Assembly: GCA_028826165.1 (NCBI GenBank)
Contig: JAPDFW010000070.1
Span: forward strand, 1,309,501 to 1,373,500
From: Anaeramoeba ignava
Taxonomy: Eukaryota; Metamonada; Anaeramoebidae
DNA length: 64,000 nucleotides
Reading direction: 5' to 3'
Below, piece by piece: positions 35,010-45,255 of this stretch. The notes beneath the pieces are model-generated. The model had not been told where the DNA came from and made no database searches. It saw nothing but the letters and a program-made list of their open reading frames with translations. Positions within the stretch are counted from its first letter, which is position 1, and the number at the start of each line of letters is the position of its first letter. The translations under genes were made by a program, and so were the position numbers.

Positions 35010-37886
35010 TTACTTCCTTGAAAAAGTAATGACAGCATATGGTTTTAAATTCTCAACATTTGGAATAATATAATATTGATTTACAGCTTGATAAATTATT
35101 CCATCTTTAACGACACACAATTCACAAAGAAACATTTGGTTTGTATTATCACAATAACCAACAGAAACATTAGGATTTCTAGCAAAATAAGTACCTTTTC
35201 CAAAAGCGTTATTGGTTTGCCTATCTCTTGAAAAACCATCTCGGCAAATAGGATCAATACTGCGACTACTAGTTCCATGGAATCCCCAAAGAGTACCTTC
35301 AAAAATACCAGATTCTTTCGCCTTTATCATCATGTATGAGTGTCTATGATGAAGAAATTTATTTTCAATAATTTGAATTCGGGAAATTTTTGCCTGCGGT
35401 TCGTTTTGTTTTTTCTCCGATTGCAATTTCCAAATATTTTTGATCATAAATTCTTCAGTTTCGTTTGGATTCCTGAATTGGTATTCTCTTTTTATTGATT
35501 GATAATTCTCGAATTTGTTTTCTTGATGAAATCCTGCTCCTTTGTGTTGATATTTGCAATTGAAATTTGTGCATATTCCCTTTTCTTTCCAATATTTACA
35601 TTCTTCTTTTTCCATTTCTCTAAATGGGATTTTGAATAGGGTTTTTTCTCGGTTCACTTGTATTCGGTAATCAAAATTCTTCATGTGTAATGTATTAAAT
35701 GGATTTGGATGATTATATTGACAGTTTTTGTTTGTGCACCCCTCCGGTCTATCTATATATCTGCATCGAATCAATTCTTTTGGATGTGTAAATTTGCAAT
35801 TCGGATAATCGCAATAACCTTGTAAAAAAAATTTCTCGCATAAATTGTATTTTCGACAGAAATTTTCACTTATTATTGGTGGATATTCACTCACATTTGG
35901 GATTTTTTGTTGATTTTGTTGATTTATTGGTTTGTATGTTTTTATGATTTCATTTTCAATTATGCGATTTTCTGATTGGATTGCTTGGATTTTTTGATAA
36001 AGTTGAGATTTTTTTAAGTAATCTGAATATGAATCTGAATCTGAATCTGAATATGAATATGAATTTGAATCTGAATATGAATATGAATTTGAATCTGAAT
36101 CTGAATCTGAATATGAATATGAATATGAATTTGAATCTGAATTTGAATATGAATATGAATATGAATCTGAATTTGAATCTGAATTTGAATTTGAATCTGA
36201 ATTTGAATTTGAATTTGAATTTGAATTTGAATTTGAATTTGAATTTGAATTTGAATTTGAATTTGAATTTGAATTTGAATTTGAATTTGAATCTGAATAT
36301 GATTTTAATTTTCCCTTTTTCTTTTTCTTTTTCTTATTCTTATTCTTATTCTTATTCTTATTCTTATTCTTATTCTTTTTACTATTCTTTTTCTTATTCT
36401 TATTCTTATTCTTATTCTTATTCTTATCCCTATTTCTTCTTCTCATTAATTCCAAGTCTTGAAAAATTGAATCCATTCCAATTTCTAAATCGTTATTATA
36501 TATTTCTTGATTATTTTTTGATGAATTTTGAGTTTCAAATTCTTTTATTTTCTGTCGAAGCTCTGATTGTTTATTAAACCAAGGAAATGCCACTTTAATT
36601 TTGATTTTTTCAGGTTTTACAACCTTTTCTCCAAAAAAATCGAGACTAGGATCTGATTCTGAGCTTTCTTCATTTTTACCTAAATCACTTGGTTTTTGGT
36701 TTGTATTTATTTCTTTTTTTAACTTTGATTTTGATTTTGATTTTGATTTTGGTTCATGTTTTGATTTTGATTTTGATTTTGGTTTTGGTTTATGTTTTAA
36801 ATTAGAATGTTTTGATTTTGGTTTATGTTTTGGTTCATGTTTTGATTCTTGGTTTGATATTTGATTTAATTTTGAATTTGATTCTTGTTTTGATTTATGT
36901 TTTGATTTTGATTTATGTTTTAATTTTGAATTATCTTTTGATTCTTGGTTTGATTTTGGTTCATGTTTTGATTCATGTTTTAATTTTGAATTTGATTCAT
37001 GTTTTGGTTCATGTTTTGAATTATGTTTTGATTCTTGTTTTGATATTTGATTTAAATTTGGATAAGTATTTGAATGTTTTGATTCATGATTTAATTTTGA
37101 TTCATGTTTTGGTTCATGTTTTGGTTCATGTTTTGGTTCATGTTTTAAATTTGATTTTGATTTATGTTTTGATTCATGTTTTGATTCATGTTTTGGTTCA
37201 TGTTTTGATTCTTGTTTTGAATTGGAATTTAAATTTGATTTTGATTCTTGTTTTGATTCTTGGTTTGATATTTGATTTAAATTTGGATAAGTATTTGAAT
37301 GTTTTGATTCATGTTTTAAATTAGAATTTGATTTATGTTTTGATTTATGTTTTGATTCTTGTTTTGAATTTGAATTTGATTCATGTTTTAAATTTGATTC
37401 ATGTTTTGAATTTGAATTTGATTCATGTTTTGGTTTATGTTTTGATTCATGTTTTGATTCATGTTTTGATTCTTGTTTTGAATTTGAATTTGATTCATGT
37501 TTTGGTTTATGTTTTGATTCTTGTTTTGAATTGGAATTTAAATTTGAATTTGATTCATGTTTTGATTCATGTTTTGAATTTGACTTATGTTTTAAATTTG
37601 ATTCATGTTTTGATTTATGTTTTGATTTTGATTCATGTTTTAAATTAGAATTTGATTCATGTTTTAAATTAGAATTTGGTTCATGTTTTGAATTAGAATT
37701 TGATTCATGTTTTAATTTTGGTTCATGTTTTAAATTTGATTTTGATTTATGTTTTGAATTGGAATTTGATTCATGTTTTGATTCATGTTTTGATTTATGT
37801 TTTGATTTATGTTTTGATTTATGTTTTGAATTTGATTCTTGTTTTGGATTAGAATGTTTTGAATGTTTAGAATTATCAAAAAACAT
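35010..37886 (-). CDS. CCCH zinc-finger PARP-type mono-ADP-ribosyltransferase
   Basis: Single exon, 958 residues. The start chosen is the ATG at 37884-37886 (MFFDNSKHSKH); an upstream in-frame ATG lies in the region before a poly-Phe/poly-T leader. About residues 5-360 are ESKHKSKHES-type repeats, followed by KN-rich and S/N/D/Y repeats. Three CCCH fingers of C-x8-C-x4-C-x3-H type follow (CEKFFLQGYCDYPNCKFTH, CRYIDRPEGCTNKNCQYNH, CKYWKEKGICTNFNCKYQH). The C-terminus is a PARP fold: LWGFHGTSSRSIDPIC, AFGKGTYFARNPNVSVGYC, MFLCELCVV, NQYYIIPNVENLKPYAVITF. His and Tyr of the NAD-binding triad are present; the position aligned by eye with the catalytic Glu of PARP1 is Pro, so poly-ADP-ribosylation is unlikely. 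Resembles PARP12/PARP13 in layout; WWE domain not seen. Confidence 0.88.
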   Translation of the reverse strand: MFFDNSKHSKHSNPKQESNSKHKSKHKSKHKSKHESKHESNSNSKHKSKSNLKHEPKLKHESNSNSKHEPNSNLKHESNSNLKHESKSKHKSKHESNLKHKSNSKHESKHESNSNLNSNSKQESKHKPKHESNSNSKQESKHESKHESKHKPKHESNSNSKHESNLKHESNSNSKQESKHKSKHKSNSNLKHESKHSNTYPNLNQISNQESKQESKSNLNSNSKQESKHEPKHESKHESKHKSKSNLKHEPKHEPKHEPKHESKLNHESKHSNTYPNLNQISKQESKHNSKHEPKHESNSKLKHESKHEPKSNQESKDNSKLKHKSKSKHKSKQESNSKLNQISNQESKHEPKHKPKSKHSNLKHKPKPKSKSKSKHEPKSKSKSKSKLKKEINTNQKPSDLGKNEESSESDPSLDFFGEKVVKPEKIKIKVAFPWFNKQSELRQKIKEFETQNSSKNNQEIYNNDLEIGMDSIFQDLELMRRRNRDKNKNKNKNKNKKKNSKKNKNKNKNKNKNKNKKKKKKKGKLKSYSDSNSNSNSNSNSNSNSNSNSNSNSNSNSNSNSDSNSNSDSNSDSYSYSYSNSDSNSYSYSYSDSDSDSNSYSYSDSNSYSYSDSDSDSYSDYLKKSQLYQKIQAIQSENRIIENEIIKTYKPINQQNQQKIPNVSEYPPIISENFCRKYNLCEKFFLQGYCDYPNCKFTHPKELIRCRYIDRPEGCTNKNCQYNHPNPFNTLHMKNFDYRIQVNREKTLFKIPFREMEKEECKYWKEKGICTNFNCKYQHKGAGFHQENKFENYQSIKREYQFRNPNETEEFMIKNIWKLQSEKKQNEPQAKISRIQIIENKFLHHRHSYMMIKAKESGIFEGTLWGFHGTSSRSIDPICRDGFSRDRQTNNAFGKGTYFARNPNVSVGYCDNTNQMFLCELCVVKDGIIYQAVNQYYIIPNVENLKPYAVITFSRK
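36016..36425 (-). repeat. Coding hexamer repeats (Ser-Asn/Asp/Tyr and Lys-Asn runs) in the PARP gene
   Basis: GAATTT, GAATCT and GAATAT hexamers (plus strand) encode an alternating Ser-Asn, Ser-Asp, Ser-Tyr tract; TTCTTA hexamers next to it encode Lys-Asn repeats. Confidence 0.9.
36722..37865 (-). repeat. Coding minisatellite (Lys-His-Glu-Ser repeats) in the PARP gene
   Basis: About 1.1 kb of 12-18 bp units built on TGTTTTGATTCA (plus strand), encoding ESKHKSKHES/SNSKHEP-type repeats. Units vary in order but the frame stays open. Confidence 0.9.
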
Positions 37887-37996
37887 TTTAAAAAAGAAAA
37901 AAAAAAGGAAAAAAAAAATGAAAAAAAAAAGGAAAAAAAATTTAAATTTATCACATTTATTAAAAAGTGGATAAAAAAAAAAAAACGGACACAAAA

Positions 37997-39092
37997 TCAA
38001 TCCCAAACAGCAACAATAGTAACCAAACCAAAGCCCAAAACAGCCAAAAGAATCTTTGAAATGGGTTTTCTTCCTTCCAAAACATTTTTAAAATCATAAG
38101 TAGCAGCAAAAAGAAAAGTACCCGCAGCAAAAGCCATTATAAGGGAGCACACAAGAAGGGTATTGAGCCTAGAAATGAGCATACCAAGCATAATTCCAAT
38201 TGGATCCGAAAATGCGAAAATTAAAACATAAATTGTCACTTTGATCCTATTTGCCCTGAAGGCTCGTACAAGACTTATCCCAAGAGAGAAACCCTCGACC
38301 ACCTTATGTACCATTATCGCAATAGATATCCCCAACACCTGCCGAAACCCAACTGCGACTCCAATGGCAAGCCCTTCGAGAACCGCATGGAAACACAAAC
38401 TTACTGAGATCACAACAGCCAAAACTTTGCTTGTCATCACGTCCCTATTTACCATAGGCGCCGCATCCATAGGCTTAGACTCATTCAGGTACTCTTCCGA
38501 TTCGCTGGACTGAGGTGCGGAATTCTCTGAGATTTCTTCACTTGTCTTGTTGCTTGTTTTCGTCGATTCGTCATTCGAATTTTCCATGCTGTTTTCGGGT
38601 GTGAAAAATGTGTAGAAATCAAATACATCCGGTGGTTTCGATATTTCAAACCAATGCGTCTTGATCTTCCGCTGTGATTTCTTTGATAGGATTGGTGCTA
38701 CAACATTCTCAAGGACAAGTGTTAGGAAAAATCCTACTCCACATGCAACAAGTCCGAACGGGAATTTAATTCCTTCTGACATAAGTTGCTTCTCTGATTC
38801 ATGTAGCATCTGAATTAGCGCAACTCCCAGAAAAACTCCCGCTGGTTATTAGTTATTAAATAGCCCAATAATTTTGATATTTTGATTATTTTTGTTTTTT
38901 CGATTTTAATTAATTTTCATTAATAATTAATAATTTATTTTCATTTTGTTTTTTTTTTTCACCAGCAAAAGATTCGGCTGCATTAATTTTAAGCTCAGAT
39001 GTTTGTGGAATAAAATAAGGAAGGAATCCTCCAATTAATCCTAATCCCAAAATTATAAATAACGAAATAATTTTTAACAAAGAAACTTCCAT
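37997..39092 (-). CDS. ZIP-family zinc/iron transporter (SLC39-like), 2 exons
   Basis: Exons 38963..39092 and 37997..38841 join to 324 residues. The splice gives SFAAGVFLGVALIQMLHES, typical of ZIP transmembrane segments 1-2. Signature metal-binding helices are CFHAVLEGLAIGVAVG and MVHKVVEGFSLGISL (HxxxEG twice). A Ser/Glu/Asn-rich cytoplasmic loop lies between segments 3 and 4. Predicted role: import of zinc or similar divalent metals into the cytosol. Odd: exon 2 is about 45% G+C in places (38281-38340, counted) with CTG, GTC and CGA codons, unlike every neighbour and unlike its own exon 1. The gene ends 110 bp from the PARP start, same strand. Confidence 0.9.
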
Positions 39093-39302
39093 TTTATAAA
39101 AAAAATTAAATTGAAAAATTAAATTGAAAAATGAAAAAATTAAAATTAAAAAAATAAAATTAAAATTAAAAAAGAAAATTTGTTTTTTTATTATTAAAAT
39201 TGAAAATCTTTGAATTTGAAAGAAGAAATTTTTTTTCTTTAAAAAAAAGGAAGTAAAAAATTTTTTTCTTTTTTGGGAATTTTTTTTTTAAAGGAATTTC
39301 TT

Positions 39303-42284
39303 TTAGTTAAAAATTGCGTTGATTTTAATCTCAACATAAGGAAAAATTTCTTCATTCATTCCAATTAAAAAAGGTGTTTTTTCATCTTTTGATGGTTTCA
39401 TTTTTGAAGTATCTAAATATTCACCAAATAAAGAATCAAGTTGAACTCTAAGTTTTTTAATCATCTTTTCTTTTGGCTATTTTAATTTTAATTTTAAATT
39501 TTAAATTTTTAATTTTAATTTTAATTTTAAATTTTTATTTACCTTTATTATCAAAACTGTAAAATTAATTGGTCTTCCAAATCTTAAAACTGATTCTAAT
39601 AAAATTCTTGCTGCTTTTAAATGAATCCAATTTTTAAAGCATTCACCAAAATTATCAATACACCAATCATGTAAATCATTCTAAAAAATTTTAATTTGAA
39701 TTTGAATTTTAATTTTGAAATGAATTTTGAAATGAATTTTAATTTTGAAATGAATTTTCAATTTGAATTTGAATTTTGATTTTGAATTTTAATTTTGAAA
39801 TGAATTTAAATTTTGAAATGAATTTTAATTTTGAAATGAATTTTAATTTTGAAATGAATTTTGAAATGAATTTTAATTTTGAAATGAATTTTAATTTAAT
39901 TTTGAAATGAATTTTAATTTTGAAATGAATTTTAATTTTGAAATGAATTTTAATTTTGAAATGAATTTTAATTTTGAATTTGAAATGAATTTGAATTTGA
40001 AATGAATTTGAATTTTAATTTGAATTTGAATTTGAATTTTGAAATGAATTTTAATTTTGAATTTTAATTTTGAAATGAATTTGAATTTGAAATGAATTTT
40101 AATTTTGAAATGAATTTTAATTTTGAATTTGAAATGAATTTGAATTTGAATTTGAAATGAATTTGAATTTTGAATTTGAAATGAATTTGAATTTGAATTT
40201 TGAAATGAATTTGAATTTTAATTTGCATTCAAGATTTGATTTACAAATTTCTCATTTGCTTCATTTTTTAATTTTTGGAATTCTTCATCAAAATTAACTG
40301 TTTTAAGATCATCCCAATTCACTTCACGACTAATAAATGAATGTTTTTGAGCCTCAGTTCTAAAAGTATCTTTCATAGTTTCAAATAAACAAACTGTATA
40401 TAAATAGTTTTCTTTATCTTCTTGAATTTTCCTAAAAAAAATCAAAAATTAAAAAAATCAAAAAAATTAAAATCAAAAATTGATTTTGATCACTTTTTAA
40501 AGAAAAATATACCTTGCTGAACGTGGAATAATATTTTCACAAATTGTTTCATATCTCTCTAGAAAATCTCTTTCAGAATATCTAATTAATTACATTTTAA
40601 ATATTTTTTTTAATTCGATATTTTTTTTTGAAAATGAATTAAATAGTAATCACAAACTTTTTAAATACAACAAAAAGAGTTGTGATATTTGAAGTGTGAA
40701 TACAAAATGGTTCATTTTGTTTTAAACTTTTCCAATCATCAAGACTTTGAATTCTTTTAATTCCATTTGCAATAGGATCTAAATCACAAATCATAAGATT
40801 CCCACTAATTTAAATAATAAATAAATTTAATTTTAATTTCATTTTGAATTTGATTTTAATTTTGAATTTGATTTTGAATTTGATTTTGAATTTAATTTTG
40901 AATTTAATTTTGAATTTGAATTTAATTTTGAATTTGATTTTGAATTTGATTTTGAATTTGATTTTAAATTTAATTTTAATTTGAATTTGAATTTGAATTT
41001 AATTTTAAATTTGAATTTGAATTTGAATTTCATTTTGAATTTGATTTTAAATTTGATTTTAAATTCATTTTAAATTTGAATTTGAATTTAATTTTAAATT
41101 TGAATTTGAATTTGAATTTAAATTTAAATTTCATTTTAAATTTGAATTTGAATTTGAATTTGAATTTGAATTTGAATTTCATTTTGAATTTGTTTATTCA
41201 CCTTGCTCTCTTTTCAAATCCTTTTAAAGTAGAACTTGATTGGATATATTGATGTTGTATTTCAGTAAGTCCATCTTCAATTTCTCCTATTCTTTTTTGT
41301 ATAATTTTTGTTGTAATTTTGATTTTTTCTTCACGTGAAAATGTTTGTTCATCCCAATTCCAATTTTTAAGATATTCAGAAATGAGTTCTAAAAATAAAC
41401 GAAAAAAAAGTAAATTATTTTTGCTGAATTTTTTTGCAAGCATTTGATTTAAATTGTAAAATTAATACTGTCTCCAATTTTTAATGAATCTTCTGGATTT
41501 TGTTTTTTTTTATTATAATGTTTATCCATTCTTGATTTTGCTTTTTTTTGTTGACCAAGAATTTCTTCTTCCATTTCACTTTTGGTTTGAACAACACGAA
41601 TAACTTCTTGAGCAATTTTACGAGTTACACTTTCTCCATAAAGATCCAATTTCTTAAAATTTATATTAAATTATAATTTTGATTTTAATTTTAATTTTAA
41701 TTTAAATTTGATTTTAATTTTAATTTTAATTTTAATTTTAATTTTAATTTTAAATTTTAATTTAAATTTGAATTTTAATTTTAATTTTAATTTTAATTTA
41801 AATTTGAATTTGAATTTGAATTTTAATTTTAATTTGAATTTTAATTTTAAATTTTAATTTTAATTTTAATTTTAATTTTAATTTTAATTTTGATTTTAAT
41901 TTTAATTTTAATTTTGATTTTAATTTAAATTTTAATTTTAAATTTAAATTTTAATTTAAATTTTAATTTTAATTTTATAAATGAATTTTAATTTTAATTT
42001 TAATTTTAATTTTAATTTACAAGAAGATCATCTGATAAGTTAATTAATGTATCAAGAGATCCAATTTTCATTTCCTTAATTTTAAACAAACCAACAAATT
42101 CACAAAAAGGTTTAATTTTAGGAATAATTTCACGTGAATAACTTTCTTGTTGTTTGTCTTTTTCTTCAGTTGTTAATGTATCTTCAATATTAAAAAAATT
42201 ATCATTTAATGGTGATGGTGATTGTGTTAATGATTCTTTTTGAGTTGTTGAACTTTTTGTTGGAATAGAAATAACCCAATACAT
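39303..42284 (-). CDS. ATP6V1C: V-type H+-ATPase subunit C, 8 exons
   Basis: Exons 42021..42284, 41469..41652, 41202..41388, 40658..40804, 40513..40581, 40245..40431, 39543..39680 and 39303..39476 add to 1350 nt, an open 449-residue frame (human about 382). Family matches: MYWVISIPT at the start, KIGSLDTLINLSDDLLKLD across exons 1-2, YLKNWNWDEQTF, exon 4 ASGNLMICDLDPI, exon 5 YETICENIIPRSA, exon 7 NWIHLKAARILLESVLRFG then RPINF, exon 8 IFPYVEIKI. Subunit C clamps the V1 and V0 sectors and controls their reversible assembly. Extra length is mainly a Ser/Thr/Glu-rich insert near the N-terminus. Introns 1, 3 and 6 are satellite-filled; the others are short. Confidence 0.93.
39681..40244 (-). repeat. 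TTTTGAAATGAA satellite, intron 6 of V-ATPase subunit C
   Basis: 560 bp of TTTTGAAATGAATTTTAA-type 12-18 bp units on the plus strand (sense TTCATTTCAAAA), a unit not prominent elsewhere in the window. Confidence 0.9.
40805..41201 (-). repeat. GAATTT/GATTTT satellite, intron 3 of V-ATPase subunit C
   Basis: Hexamers GAATTT, GATTTT and TAATTT on the plus strand (sense AAATTC/AAAATC). Apparent minus-strand Lys/Phe or Ser/Asn ORFs are repeat translations. Confidence 0.88.
41653..42020 (-). repeat. AAAATT satellite, intron 1 of V-ATPase subunit C
   Basis: (AATTTT)n on the plus strand; the ATTTTATAAATGAAT unit lies at about 41975-41990, within 45 nt of the 5' splice site. Confidence 0.9.
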
Positions 42285-42878
42285 TTTTTTTTTCTAAAAA
42301 TGAAAAATGAAAAAAATGAAAAAAATGAAAAAAATGAAAAATTTTTCAAAAACAAAATTTAATTGGAAAGTTAAATGACTCATCGTATTTTATAAATTGT
42401 TTTGTTAAATCTAATTGCCATTTTTGATGTTTTTTATTTGTTAATTGAAAAAAAAATGGAAAGTTGAAAAAATTTTTTCTATTTGATTTTGATTTTGATT
42501 ATAATATTGATTTTGATTATAATTATAATATTGATTTATATTTTGATTTTGATTTTAATTTTGATTATAATTATGATTTTGATTTTGATTTTGATTTTGA
42601 TTTTGATTTTATTTTTGATTTCGATTTCGATTTATATTTTAATTTTAATTTTGATTTTGATTTTAATTATGATTTTGATTTTGATTTTGATTTTGATTTT
42701 GATTTTAATTTTAATTATAATTATATTTTGATTTTAATTTTGATTTTAATTTTAATTTTAATTTTGATTTTAATTTTAATTTTGATTATAATTATAAATT
42801 TTAATTTTGATTATAATTTTGATTTTAATTTTGATTTCTATTTTTAATTTCTATTTTAATTTTAATTGATTTTGATTT
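42285..42878. repeat. Spacer between RPAC1 and V-ATPase C genes, GATTTT satellite
   Basis: 42285-42470 is the presumptive V-ATPase C promoter (AT-rich, poly-A, GAAAAAAAT units). 42480-42850 is GATTTT/GATTATAAT hexamer satellite outside any intron, just 3' of RPAC1. No gene seen. Confidence 0.75.
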
Positions 42879-45054
42879 CTATTTTTGTTTTTTTGACTTT
42901 TTCGGTTTTTTTTTAATTTCTTTTTCTTCTTGCTTTTCTTCTTGCTTTTCTTCTTGTTGGTTGTCAATGTCTTGAATATTTTGAGGATCTGAAAGAATTT
43001 GATCATCTTCATTTGGAGATTCTTGTTCAATTATCATTTGCTGATTTTTATTTTGTTGAGATTTTTGAAATTGTTTTTTTGATAAAGATTGATTATCAAG
43101 TTGGTTGTCAATGTCCATTTTTTGAGGTTGTTTTGTGAATTTTTTTGTCTGTTGTTTTTTCTGTGTTTTTTGAGGTTGTTTTTTTCCTGATTCAAGAATT
43201 GCCAGAATATTTTGACATTTTTGAGAAAAAACATGAAGAGCTTCAACAAATAAATCTTGAGCAGATAAAATTCCAGTTGATTCAATTTCAAAAATAAAGT
43301 GATTGCGATCTTTAAATAATTTAATTGAATTACTAATTCTAAGACATTCCCGGCACATTGTACAATCTCTTGAATTTTTGACTTTTAAGTGTGAGTCTTC
43401 AATGTCAAATACTTTTTTTGGACATTTTTCATATATTTCTTTTTCTTCTTTTTCTGTAATTGTTGATTCAATTTTAATTTTTGGCATCATTCTATAAAAT
43501 GCTGTGCAAACTGGTGACCATTTTGCATGTGTTTTTCCTATTCCTTTAACACATTCCATTTCTAATGATATTTCCTTTTCGATTTGATTTTCAATTTAAA
43601 TTTTAATTTTGATTTTAATTTAAATTTAAATTTTAATTTTAATTTTAATTTTAATTTTAATTTTAATTTTAATTTTAATTTTAATTTTAAATTTAATTTT
43701 AATTTTGATTTTAATTTTAATTTTAATTTTAATTTTAATTTTGATTTTAATTTTAATTTTAATTTTAATTTTAATTTTAATTTTAATTTTAATTTTAATT
43801 TTAATTTTAATTTTAATTTTAATTTTGATTTTAATTTTAATTTTAATTTTAATTTTAATTTTAATTTTAATTTTAATTTTAATTTTAATTTTAATTTCAA
43901 TTTTAATTTTGATTTTAATTTTGATTTTAATTTTATAAATGAATTTTAATTTTAATTTTAATTTTAATTTTAATTTTAATTTTGATTTTAATTTTAATTT
44001 TGAATCAAACTTGATTTTTAGCAAGTTTTGCAATTAAAATATCATTATGAACAGGTTTAATTCCTTCAGGAAATATTTCTTGTTGATTTCCAAAAGGTTT
44101 CCATTTTAAATCACAAGAAAGAACTCTATGATTAAATAAAGTTTTATCTCTTTCTGTTAAACTTTGTTGCATTGCCTGTAATAATTTTGGATAACGAGGA
44201 TCATTTTTAAATAATTTCTTTTCTGATTTATAATTATCATCAACATGATAATCTTCAATTTTCTTTCTATTTTTTTGAATTTCATTTTCAGCATCTTTTT
44301 TATCAATGCATTTAACATCTAAATTAAATATAATTGTATTATTTTCTGTTGCTTCTTTTCCATCTCGAAATTCTAATTTTCGTGGATCTACTTTAATAGG
44401 AATTAATCCAAGTCGATGTGCTAATATTTCATCTTGAATAACTGATGTATTGTTTTTAATTTTAACATATTCTATCGCAACTGTTGGAATCTTTAATTAT
44501 AAATATAATAAATATAAATATAAATATAAATATAAATATAAATATAATTATAAATATAATTATAAATATAAATATAATTATAAATATAAATATAAATATA
44601 AATATAAATATAAATATAAATATAAATATAAATATAAATATAAATATAAATATAATTATAAATATAAATATAATTATAAATATAAATATAAATATAAATA
44701 TAATTATAAATAGAAATTTAAATATAAATATAAATATAAATATAAATATAAATATAAATATAAATTTTCTTTTAAATTTTCTTTTAAATATAAATTTAAA
44801 TATAAATTTAAATATAAATATAAATATAAATATAAATATAAATATAAATATAAATATAAATATAAATATAAATATAAATATATTTTAAATTTTTATGTTA
44901 CTTCGCTTAATAAAATCCTCCTTAGTGCATTTGCTATAGAAGCATCAATTCCAATTAAATCAGTTGTTAATTTATCTTCACTCATTTCAATTATACGAAC
45001 TTTAAAATTTTTTTGGAAATTTTCAATCGAAAAAAATTCATCATCATAATCCAT
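42879..45054 (-). CDS. POLR1C: RNA polymerase I/III shared subunit RPAC1 (AC40), 3 exons
   Basis: Exons 44902..45054, 44011..44490 and 42879..43574 join to 442 residues. Alpha-like subunit motifs: DLIGIDASIANALRRILLSE in exon 1, joined to IPTVAIEYVKIKNNTSVIQD and EILAHRLGLIPIKVDPR in exon 2, LFNHRVLSCDLKWKPFGNQ, EGIKPVHNDILIAKL, then EISLEMECVKGIGKTHAKWS and FIFEIESTGILSAQDLF in exon 3. RPAC1 pairs with RPAC2 as the assembly platform of RNA polymerases I and III. Beyond the normal C-terminus is an added tail of about 100 residues rich in Lys, Gln and Glu, absent from human RPAC1. It starts 201 bp from the divergent BTB-TLDc gene. Confidence 0.93.
43575..44010 (-). repeat. AAAATT satellite, intron 2 of RPAC1
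   Basis: (AATTTT)n on the plus strand, sense AAAATT, with the ATTTTATAAATGAAT unit at about 43930-43945, 65-80 nt from the 5' splice site. Confidence 0.9.
44491..44901 (-). repeat. AAATAT satellite, intron 1 of RPAC1
   Basis: (AAATAT)n with AATTATAAATAT variants on the plus strand. The sense strand is therefore ATATTT, opposite to the F-BAR introns, the one clear exception to the A-rich sense-strand rule. Confidence 0.9.
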
Positions 45055-45255
45055 TACCTTTTTTTTTTTTTTAAAGAAAGAAAGAAAAAGAAAAATAATA
45101 AAACTTGTTTGAATTTTTTATATCAAAAAATAAAATACATTAGAAACATATTCATTTTTAAATTCAATTGACATTTTTTTTTTTGAAAAAGAAAGAGAAA
45201 AAAAAAATGAAAAAAATGATTTTATTTTTTTTTTGAATTTTGTTTTGTTTTTGAA
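45055..45255. promoter_or_regulatory. Divergent promoter interval, RPAC1 / BTB-TLDc
   Basis: 201 bp of AT-rich DNA with poly-T and GAAAGA tracts between two start codons on opposite strands. Its role follows from position only; no motif is recognised. Confidence 0.4.

Noticed and set aside
36812-37974. Plus-strand ORFs rich in Val/Leu/His/Ile across the PARP gene
   Set aside because: Antisense shadows of the KHES repeat; the minus-strand frame leads into CCCH fingers and the PARP domain.
38241-38513. Plus-strand 90-codon ORF opposite the ZIP gene
   Set aside because: Antisense of a well-supported ZIP exon, favoured only by its GC-rich codons; no recognisable domain.
37997-38841. Bacterial contamination to explain the GC-rich ZIP exon
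   Set aside because: The exon joins in phase to an AT-rich first exon through a GT-AG intron and gives a normal eukaryote-compatible ZIP protein.
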